From Halobellus rarus (GTDB taxonomy: Archaea; Halobacteriota; Halobacteria; Halobacteriales; Haloferacaceae): 64,000 nt of DNA. The number at the start of each line of letters is the position of its first letter. The first letter of the stretch is position 1. Under the pieces are notes generated by a model. That model did no database searches. It saw only the letters and a program-made list of their open reading frames with translations, and had not been told where the DNA came from. Of the stretch, positions 53,853-61,413 are shown piece by piece. Where the stretch lies: positions 1-64,000 of the forward strand of contig NZ_JANHDI010000009.1 of assembly GCF_024494595.1 (NCBI RefSeq), written 5' to 3'. Both the position numbers and the translations under genes were made by a program.

Positions 53853-55081
53853 TATCGTTCATCCCACGAATCGATCGGATACTTGAGATCCATCGATGCC
53901 GGATGCTCAGTCTGGGGCGAGACGAGCCGTTGCTGGCCCTCTGACCATTGCCCAGTTGGTACGCTCAGTTCGCCCTCTTTGGGTCGCCCAACGTCATCGA
54001 ACCCGAATTCACCGGTGACCGTCTCGAACGTGCGAGTCTGGAGTTGTTCCTGAATCGCGTCTGGGGAGATCGAATCGGCGTTGACGAGCGCCTGCTCGGC
54101 GACCTGGGTGAGATTATACGAGGCACCAACCATCACGGGCGGGTACTCACTCTCTTCTCCGTACTCAGATTGATACGTCTCGTAGAGTGCTTCGTTGCCA
54201 TTGCCAGTCATTCCGGGGACCCACCCGGGACACATACAGACTGAGCGTCCCGACTCACCGAGGGCAGACCACCACGCGAACGGATCAGCTGCTCGAACGA
54301 ATTGAATGAAATCGGGGATATACGAGGCAGCTTCCATCTGCTGCATCGCCGTAATCCCGCCGTTCGGTGTCGGGTTCGATAGGAGGATGTCAGGATCGCT
54401 CTCGGCTGTCTGAGAAATGATCGAGGAGAAGTCACTCGAGCCGATACTGTATCGCTCTCGCAGCACGATTTCGTAGCCAGCGTTGGAGAGTTGTTCTTCC
54501 CACGTCGCCGCCATCTCTTCGCCCCACCCGGAATTCGGCTCCCAGATTGCGACATCCGTGGCACTTTCAGGAGCCTGCTCGAGCGTGTTGAGTGTCCCAC
54601 GCACTACGTCACGGCTATGCGGGAAGGGAATGAACGTCCAGTCAGCATCTGCTTCGATGCGGTTCTGTTCGTACGAGGCAGCGATTGCAACGAATGGGAT
54701 CTCTTCCTGTTCGGCGAACGCAGAGCCAGCAGGAACCAGTAAACTGGAGAAACTTCCCCACAGCATATCGACGTCGTTGTTGCTGGTGATCTGCTGGAGT
54801 TGTTGTCTGAGTACCTCGGGATCCGATTCATCGTCTTGGAGAATTAACTCGACTTCGAGATCGTCGTTGTTCTCCTCGATCCGCTGGACCCCGAGTTCAT
54901 ACCCGCGCCGCAGGTCCTGTCCCAGCGATGAAAACTGCCCGGTTTCTGGAATTGTCGATCCAATCGTGATCGTATCTGAGCTACTGGAACTGCTCCCTGG
55001 GAGCGAACAACCACTCAATCCAGCCAGTGCGACCGTCGACCCTGCCAGATACCCACGACGTGTGATAGTTTTTCGTGACAC
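53852..55081 (-). CDS. ABC-type substrate-binding lipoprotein (LivK/AmiC-like)
   Basis: This 409-residue protein starts at GTG (55081). The signal has RR (TITRRGYLAGSTVALAGLSG followed by C) and a lipobox, with a Ser-rich linker, so it is Tat-exported and lipid-anchored. The mature part begins TITIGSTIPETGQFSSLGQD, typical of the branched-chain amino acid/amide-binding family. It overlaps the amidase gene by one base. No permease or ATPase is adjacent, so it either uses the LivHMGF system at 8 kb or another one, or acts as a sensor. A TATA-like CTTATATACG lies at about 55104-55113. Confidence 0.87.
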   Translation of the reverse strand: MSRKTITRRGYLAGSTVALAGLSGCSLPGSSSSSSDTITIGSTIPETGQFSSLGQDLRRGYELGVQRIEENNDDLEVELILQDDESDPEVLRQQLQQITSNNDVDMLWGSFSSLLVPAGSAFAEQEEIPFVAIAASYEQNRIEADADWTFIPFPHSRDVVRGTLNTLEQAPESATDVAIWEPNSGWGEEMAATWEEQLSNAGYEIVLRERYSIGSSDFSSIISQTAESDPDILLSNPTPNGGITAMQQMEAASYIPDFIQFVRAADPFAWWSALGESGRSVCMCPGWVPGMTGNGNEALYETYQSEYGEESEYPPVMVGASYNLTQVAEQALVNADSISPDAIQEQLQTRTFETVTGEFGFDDVGRPKEGELSVPTGQWSEGQQRLVSPQTEHPASMDLKYPIDSWDER

Positions 55082-55484
55082 AAACTAACAGACAGCATAG
55101 AGCGTATATAAGTATGCCCAACGGAAAAATGAAGGACAGCGTGAATTTGAACTCCCAGCTGTTTTCCTCTCGTCGAGGTGTTTTGCCAGGAGTTTCACAT
55201 TTCATACCGGCTCTTTCTTTGGACGATTATCGCGATATACAACCTAACCTGACGGCCTCGTAGGGCGTTAGAACCGGGTCGGGATCTTTTGTAGCTGTAA
55301 CAACCACCTCGACGAGTTTCGATTCTGGACGTCGAGTCGAGACATTGCTCGACGGCGGGGTGAACTTCCGGAACTCAGTAATGACAATACGCTGGTTAGC
55401 ATATGTTTCGGACAGCAAGTGGAGACGAATTCCGTTTTGGTCTGACCGCAGAAAGCATTTACACGAATGGGCGAACGTCTGCAT

Positions 55485-56327
55485 ATGCCCTCCAGACGCG
55501 CGTATCTAGCGACTCTCACAACTCTCGGGCTCGCTGGCTGTCTCGGTCACTCACCTGGCTCGACGACCGAGTCTACGACTAACACAGCGTCCGACACGGC
55601 CTCGCGTCCTGCGTTGACCATCGAGGCTACTGCCGTCCAGTACGCGTATCGCCACATCCAGAACGTGGATTGGAACGCGATCCGGACCGCAGATGGGCAG
55701 TTCGTGTTTGTCACTGTGGACGCCCGCGATGCAGACCCGACCCCCGGTCGGGACGCATTCACGCTCGTCGCCGCCGCCGAAACCTTCAACCCGATCGTGA
55801 TCGAGCACACCTACCCGGTTGATCTCGATGTGCCGAAGGGATCGTATCGACCCGACCAGGAGGATGCCGACCCTCGAGGCTGGCTGCTGTTCGATGTGCC
55901 GACACACCTCGACACTGAACCATCACTGCGGTTGGAACGCGATACCGACTCCTGGGAGTGGGCCCTCGACACCGAGAAAGCAACGACACCGCCGCCGGCG
56001 TGGGAGTGGACTGTGAGCGCCCCCGAGACGGTCGCACCCAACGAGACCTTCGAGATTACGGTCTCAGCTGAGAACGTTGGCGATGGTCTCGGGACGTTCC
56101 GTGGGGCAGTGAACTTCTCGTACCCGCTGTACCGCCCGAAAGGCTTCGATATCGTGCTTACTCCTGGCGAGTCCGGTGAGGCCACGGTCTCGGCGAGTAG
56201 TGAGGACGCCGATCCAGGGCGGGAACTGGATTATGGCGTCCGAACGCCAACAGAAGAATCGGGAGTGAGCGTTACTGTCGTGGAGGCGTCGCGCTCGGGT
56301 TCGACATCGAGTGAGCGGACGGCCTGA
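55485..56327 (+). CDS. Hypothetical lipoprotein with a CARDB-like domain
   Basis: This protein of about 280 residues starts best at the ATG at 55485, giving MPSRRAYLATLTTLGLAGCL, a short signal with lipobox LAGC. A Thr-rich linker follows. The C-terminal half contains VSAPETVAPNETFEITVSAE and NVGDGLGTFRGAVNFSYP, the pattern of CARDB/Ig-like cell-surface domains. No catalytic motif is visible. It lies 270 bases before the large surface protein on the same strand and may be functionally linked to it. Confidence 0.7.
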   Translation: MPSRRAYLATLTTLGLAGCLGHSPGSTTESTTNTASDTASRPALTIEATAVQYAYRHIQNVDWNAIRTADGQFVFVTVDARDADPTPGRDAFTLVAAAETFNPIVIEHTYPVDLDVPKGSYRPDQEDADPRGWLLFDVPTHLDTEPSLRLERDTDSWEWALDTEKATTPPPAWEWTVSAPETVAPNETFEITVSAENVGDGLGTFRGAVNFSYPLYRPKGFDIVLTPGESGEATVSASSEDADPGRELDYGVRTPTEESGVSVTVVEASRSGSTSSERTA

Positions 56328-56503
56328 CTGCTGTCACATACTTGCTGTGTGGGGCACTCCTCTCGGGTCTTGAAGACGAGCTGTTCGTGTTCGGCTTCGT
56401 TGGTGTTCATCCAAAATGCTGCTTTTCTGGGGTCACGAGCCAATCGCTGGGTTATCTGTCCGCTTTTTCGTAGTCCCGTACCTGCCTGTGCCCAAATGTT
56501 CAT
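56328..56503 (-). other. Possible small protein in the spacer before the surface protein
   Basis: From an ATG at 56503 the minus strand encodes MNIWAQAGTGLRKSGQITQR and EQLVFKTREECPTQQVC before running into the 3' end of the lipoprotein gene. About 59 residues lie in the spacer. Composition is protein-like, but without a known family this could be chance. Confidence 0.2.
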
Positions 56504-56601
56504 ATAGTCTGTTTTCAGATACTCCGCATGTATTCAATAGCCACCCGAGATCACTCCGGTGACTGGGACGACACACCCTTCATTCGTCCTGGAGGCCGGT
56601 G

Positions 56602-59600
56602 ATGGGTGGCCGGACCAATGACCGATTGCGAGTAGTTCTTTTGAGCACGTGCCTACTTCTTGCGGCTATCGGGTGGGTTCCTAGTACAAGCGTGGCGGCC
56701 GGTAACGTGTCGTATTCGGACGCGTCAGTGGCACCGATCGATCTGTATACAGGAAGTGCCGTCGAAGGAACTGTCACTGTCGAGAATACCGGGAGTAACA
56801 GTGGTACTTACAATGTCTCGCTCACGGTCGATGGGACGGTCGAAGCGTGGGAAAACGGAACAATCGGGGCCAGTACAACCAGAGACATTTCGATCAATGA
56901 GACGCTCTGGGAGCTCGGCGACCGCACGGTAACGGTGGCAGCCGGGGCTACGAGTGCCACCGAGACCGTCACGGTGGCGAACGCCAATCCGAAGTACCAC
57001 GGCAGCCCAGCGAATCTCGGGCACTACCCGAACCAGCAGGGGCCAACCGAGACACCCGAGGAGGTCTGGACCATTTCAGATGGGACCCCGAACGTGATGC
57101 AACCCACAATCGCGAATGACACGCTCTACACCGCGTTCCACGATGGCGGTAAACTGTACGCACTTGACCCCAAGACGGGCGCAGAGAAGTGGAATTCGAC
57201 TCCTGGCGGTACGAGCGGTTCGACATGGACTACGCCAGCCTACGCGAACGGTGTCCTCTACATTGGCAGTAACGATTACAAACTTCACGCAATCGATGCA
57301 GAAACAGGGGCGGAACGCTGGCACTACGACACACAGACCAACGTTCGGTCAGCACCGGCGGTCGAAGACGGCGTGGTCTACTTCGGCAGTAACGACGGTA
57401 ATATGACCGCGGTAAACGCGACCACGGGCGAGAAAATTTGGAACTACAGACTCTACCAGCCCGTTCTCGTCGAATCGAACCCGGCAGTTGTGGAGGGTGT
57501 GGTCTACTTCGGCAGCAACGACGACAATGTAACCGCGGTGGACGCCACCACCGGGGAGAAAATCTGGAACTTCACGCTTCCCGACGAGAGCCAGTCGGAC
57601 CCGACTGTCGCCGACGGAACTGTCTTCATTGGGAGTGACAGTACGATGGGAGAGACATCCGGCAACGGCCAGGTATACGCACTTGACGCCGAGACGGGCA
57701 CGGAGGACTGGAACTACACGATGGCCGGAGACGTGGACGCCGGACAGGTCTACGCGAACGGCGTCGTCTACGCTGGGAGTCGCGGCGGCGATCTCGCAGC
57801 GCTCGACGCCGCTGACGGCAGCGAGATCTGGACGCAATCAGGGACCGGTTTCCGAGGCGCACCCGTCGTCGCCAACGGCGTCCTCTACATTACAGACTTT
57901 GGTAACCAGAGCGTTCACGCGTTCGACACCGACACTGGCGACCCACGCTGGGCGTACGAATCACCGACGAGCAGTCTCTACAGTACGCCACTGGTGTGGG
58001 ACAACTATCTCTATTACGGATCGGGCAGTGCCTTCTACGCGCTCACGTCACCTGCCCCCACGATCTCGGATGTCAATGCCACCAATCCTTCGGGACAGGA
58101 GCTCTCGATTTCGTTCAATTCATCCGAACAACTAGCGGCCATCTCGGTCTCCGTGGACGGGCCATCCGCAACGACACTCACCGAGAGTGACTTCACTGAA
58201 TCCGGAAGTGGGCCCTACACTTACACGCTTTCGTCGGCGTACGAGACCGGTGCAGACGGTATGTACACGATCGCAGTTGATACGGCTGCGAACGCGGAGG
58301 ACAAAGACGGTGCGTCTGGGGAATCCGACAGTGTAACCATCGACGCGACGGCACCGACCGCTGCTGCTGGAGATGATCAGACTGTCGATGAAGACACAGC
58401 GACCTCTTTCGACGGTAGTGACTCCGCAGACAATCTTGGTATCGCCAGCTACGCGTGGGACTTTGACGATGGAACCACTGCAACTGGTGAGGGACCCACC
58501 CACACCTACGTTGATCCCGGAACCTACACTGTTACGCTCACCGTCACCGACGAGAGCGGGAACACAGACACTGATACCCTGGCAGTCGCGGTTAATGACA
58601 CGACCGGTCCGACTGCCGATGCCGGACCGGATCAGACCGTCGACGAAGACGCCTCGGTCTCGTTCGACGCGAGCAGTTCGTCCGATAACAGTGTGCTCAC
58701 AAGTTACGCGTGGGACTTCGGCGATGGGACTACGGCAACCGGCGAAACACCCAGCCATACCTACGCCGACTCTGGCACCTACACTGTTGCGCTCACCGTG
58801 ACCGATGATGGTGGCAACACCGACACTGACAGCCTCACAGTCACGGTCGAGGACGTGACTGCACCGACGGCCGACGCTGGAAACGACCAGACTGTCGGCG
58901 AGGATACGGCGGTTAGCTTCGACGCGAGCGGATCGAGCGACAACGGCGGGATCGATACCTATGAGTGGGATTTTGATGACGGAACCATCGCGACGGGTGC
59001 GACGGCCAGCCATACCTATGCGGGCCCTGGAACCTACATCGCCACACTGACTGTCACCGACGAGAGCGGGAACACCGCCACCGATACGCGCACTGTCACG
59101 GTCGAAGACACCACTCACCCAACGATCGTCACGGGGGCCGACAAAACCGTCGACGAGGATACGTCCGTGAGTTTCGATGCGAGTGGCTCAAGCGATAACG
59201 TCGGTATCGACAGCTACGAGTGGGACTTCGATGACGGTGGGGCTGCGAGTGGTGCAACGCCCTCGTATACCTACACCGACCCAGGGACCTACAATGCGAC
59301 TGTCACGGTCAGTGACGCTGCCAGTAATGAGAACGCCTCGACCGTGATGGTGACGGTCAACGATACTACCCCGCCGACTGCTGCGGCCGGGCCAAATCAG
59401 ACGGTAGATGTGGGTGCGACTGTTTCCTTCGATGGCACGGCCTCCTCGGATAACGACGGCATCACAACGTACGAATGGGAGTTCGGTGATAGCACCAATA
59501 CGACTGGCGCGACCCCAACCCACACGTACGCCGACGCGGGCAGCTACACTGTGAACCTCACTGTGGCGGACCCGACGGGCAACAATTCGACTGACTCGTT

Positions 59601-60795
59601 GACTGTAGATGTGATCGAACCTGACGGCTCCAACAATGGAGGGTCCTCATCCTCGTCCTCGTCCGGGTCAAGTTCTCGGTCTGTGGATGCTGGCGACGAT
59701 GAACCGAGCGTTGCCGTGACGGTGGCAAAGACATCCACCAGGAACGGTGCTGGGAGCGAGACTACCTCGGGGGTATCGACCAATGCGACGGTCGAGAACG
59801 CCCAGGCCGATTCGACGGTCGATCTTGACTTCACTGGTGCGACGAACGAATCTGAGGAAGCCGGCCCTGATGAGGGAGAGAGTGGTGAGACGAACACCTC
59901 GACGCCGACAGACGACCTTGAGAACGTTTCCGTGACGGGGATGGCGATGAACGTCACTCGGTCGGGAGACTTCACGCTGAAGGTCACCACCCGAAGTCGG
60001 AGCCTAGCGGGGAGTCCGACCGGACCCAGTCAGTCGGATCAGTCCTCGGGCCAGCAGCCCGATCGGCAATCCGTCGAGAGTCTCTCGGACCTTGACCGTG
60101 AGTTCGCCGGCGAAACGGGTGCACGCCCGGCGGGACAGGTCATTGTGGATCACTCTATTAGTGATCGGGACATCGATGCTGTGACTTTCACGTTCGAGGT
60201 GCGGAAATCTTACCTGAACGCACTGGACGCGGCTCCTGATTCGGTGGCACTGTACCGAAACGAGCAGGTGCGCTGGCGGACGCTTTCGACTGAGCACATC
60301 GGTGAGACCGACACGCACTACGTCTTCGAGGCCGTCTCGCCTGGTCTCTCGGAGTTCAACATCGGGATTGCGTCGCCACTCTTCGAGGTGCGTGAAGCGA
60401 GTCTTGATGCAGCCAGTGTCTCGATGGGTGAGCCGGTCGTGGTGTCCACGGTCATCGAGAACGTCGGGTCCGAGGATGGCACCTACGAGCTCACGATTCA
60501 GGCTGACGGTGGGTCCGTGGTGACGAAGCCCGTCTTGATCGCGGCGCAGAGTACCGAGACCGTCACGCTTGCGTTGTCATTGGTGGAGGCCGGGACCTAC
60601 GATGTGACGATTGGCGAACGGTCAGTTGGGGCAGTGGAGATCGAGTCACGCGAATCGAGGACTGACGTTGCGACGGGCACGCCAGACGATAGTGAAGGAG
60701 CAGGAGCTGGCTGGCTCTGGGTCTTCGGTGGGGTTGCTGTTGTTGGGGTTGGCCTGCTGCTCTATCGTCAACAGCAGAAAGAGCGCGACGACTGA
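56602..60795 (+). CDS. Large surface protein: PQQ-type beta-propeller, five PKD domains, C-terminal anchor
   Basis: This 1397-residue protein starts at the ATG at 56602, which has a GGAGG seven bases upstream. It has a Sec signal (RVVLLSTCLLLAAIGWVPST), a CARDB-like domain (residues 40-125), then seven PQQ/YVTN-type blades (about 150-480), each with a motif such as LYALDPKTGAEKWN or VTAVDATTGEKIWN. Five PKD domains follow (about 584-1005), then a Ser-rich linker, a PGF-pre-PGF-like region, another CARDB domain, and a C-terminal helix (WLWVFGGVAVVGVGLLLY) with RQQQKERDD. It is a cell-surface protein anchored by its own helix; no PGF archaeosortase motif is seen. It may bind ligands or other cells. 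Confidence 0.85.
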   Translation: MGGRTNDRLRVVLLSTCLLLAAIGWVPSTSVAAGNVSYSDASVAPIDLYTGSAVEGTVTVENTGSNSGTYNVSLTVDGTVEAWENGTIGASTTRDISINETLWELGDRTVTVAAGATSATETVTVANANPKYHGSPANLGHYPNQQGPTETPEEVWTISDGTPNVMQPTIANDTLYTAFHDGGKLYALDPKTGAEKWNSTPGGTSGSTWTTPAYANGVLYIGSNDYKLHAIDAETGAERWHYDTQTNVRSAPAVEDGVVYFGSNDGNMTAVNATTGEKIWNYRLYQPVLVESNPAVVEGVVYFGSNDDNVTAVDATTGEKIWNFTLPDESQSDPTVADGTVFIGSDSTMGETSGNGQVYALDAETGTEDWNYTMAGDVDAGQVYANGVVYAGSRGGDLAALDAADGSEIWTQSGTGFRGAPVVANGVLYITDFGNQSVHAFDTDTGDPRWAYESPTSSLYSTPLVWDNYLYYGSGSAFYALTSPAPTISDVNATNPSGQELSISFNSSEQLAAISVSVDGPSATTLTESDFTESGSGPYTYTLSSAYETGADGMYTIAVDTAANAEDKDGASGESDSVTIDATAPTAAAGDDQTVDEDTATSFDGSDSADNLGIASYAWDFDDGTTATGEGPTHTYVDPGTYTVTLTVTDESGNTDTDTLAVAVNDTTGPTADAGPDQTVDEDASVSFDASSSSDNSVLTSYAWDFGDGTTATGETPSHTYADSGTYTVALTVTDDGGNTDTDSLTVTVEDVTAPTADAGNDQTVGEDTAVSFDASGSSDNGGIDTYEWDFDDGTIATGATASHTYAGPGTYIATLTVTDESGNTATDTRTVTVEDTTHPTIVTGADKTVDEDTSVSFDASGSSDNVGIDSYEWDFDDGGAASGATPSYTYTDPGTYNATVTVSDAASNENASTVMVTVNDTTPPTAAAGPNQTVDVGATVSFDGTASSDNDGITTYEWEFGDSTNTTGATPTHTYADAGSYTVNLTVADPTGNNSTDSLTVDVIEPDGSNNGGSSSSSSSGSSSRSVDAGDDEPSVAVTVAKTSTRNGAGSETTSGVSTNATVENAQADSTVDLDFTGATNESEEAGPDEGESGETNTSTPTDDLENVSVTGMAMNVTRSGDFTLKVTTRSRSLAGSPTGPSQSDQSSGQQPDRQSVESLSDLDREFAGETGARPAGQVIVDHSISDRDIDAVTFTFEVRKSYLNALDAAPDSVALYRNEQVRWRTLSTEHIGETDTHYVFEAVSPGLSEFNIGIASPLFEVREASLDAASVSMGEPVVVSTVIENVGSEDGTYELTIQADGGSVVTKPVLIAAQSTETVTLALSLVEAGTYDVTIGERSVGAVEIESRESRTDVATGTPDDSEGAGAGWLWVFGGVAVVGVGLLLYRQQQKERDD
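58351..59614 (+). repeat. Five tandem PKD-domain repeats (within the surface protein)
   Basis: Five units of about 250-255 bases each encode a PKD domain with SFDxSxSSDNxGIxxYxWDF and HTYxxPGTYxxTLTV motifs. The starts lie near 58351, 58606, 58858, 59110 and 59371. The fifth unit is the most divergent. Sequence identity between units makes this stretch prone to slippage or recombination. Confidence 0.8.
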
Positions 60796-60812
60796 GGAAG
60801 AGTCTTGGTTTG

Positions 60813-60950
60813 ATGGCGGGCGCCTGGAGAGGCAATGATCACACCGGGACGGAAACCATAGTCCTAGCAGACATCGTTCGACAAGCCCTCGATCTCGACT
60901 CGGAAACGCTCGATGCGGAAGTACAGTTGGATATCGAAGAAGCACTCTGA
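60813..60950 (+). other. 45-codon open frame
   Basis: An ATG-started frame ends in ADIVRQALDLDSETLDAEVQ and LDIEEAL. The acidic, helix-forming tail is protein-like. It may be a remnant of a larger gene or a small gene. It is not recognised. Confidence 0.2.
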
Positions 60951-60990
60951 TTACGGTGGCTGGGCGGGGAAGTTGGGTGCCTGACTGTCG

Positions 60991-61281
60991 ATTAGACTTC
61001 TAGAACGGGCGTCCGATCGAGGGCTGTCCGTTCATCCAGGGCAGAGCGTCGAGTGCGTCATTGTTGATGACGACAGGACCTCGCGAGATCGTGTGCGGTT
61101 GGGACACGAAAAGATCGAGTTGTATGATTCGGACGACTACGAAACGCAACTTGGTCGGGCCACCGAGAGTGTGCTTTCGCCGCTTGGGTGGGACCGCAAG
61201 CGGATTCGTCTGGCGCTCAGTGATGTTCCGGCGACCGAGCTCACTGCGTTTACGTCGGAATCGGCGGGAAATCGGACTTGA
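60991..61281 (+). pseudogene. C-terminal fragment of a family B DNA polymerase
   Basis: The frame from about 60991 reads ERASDRGLSVHPGQSVECVI then VDDDRTSRDRVRLGHEKIEL and RATESVLSPLGWDRKRIR before a stop. This is the thumb end of archaeal family B DNA polymerase, where the PGQ...VVDD and SVLSPLGW motifs are characteristic. An in-frame TGA lies just upstream and there is no polymerase core, so only the last 95 or so residues remain. The adjacent gene upstream is the unrelated surface protein. Confidence 0.7.
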
Positions 61282-61413
61282 TGAGTTGTGGTTCCGGCGT
61301 GTTATCAGTCGGGCGTGCAGAGTGGTGAGCAGGCTGTAGGTGCCAAAATCGGCTATTCAACGTCGAACCACTCGTCACTATCTTCTTATGACTGGTATGT
61401 CTGTCTCGTATTC

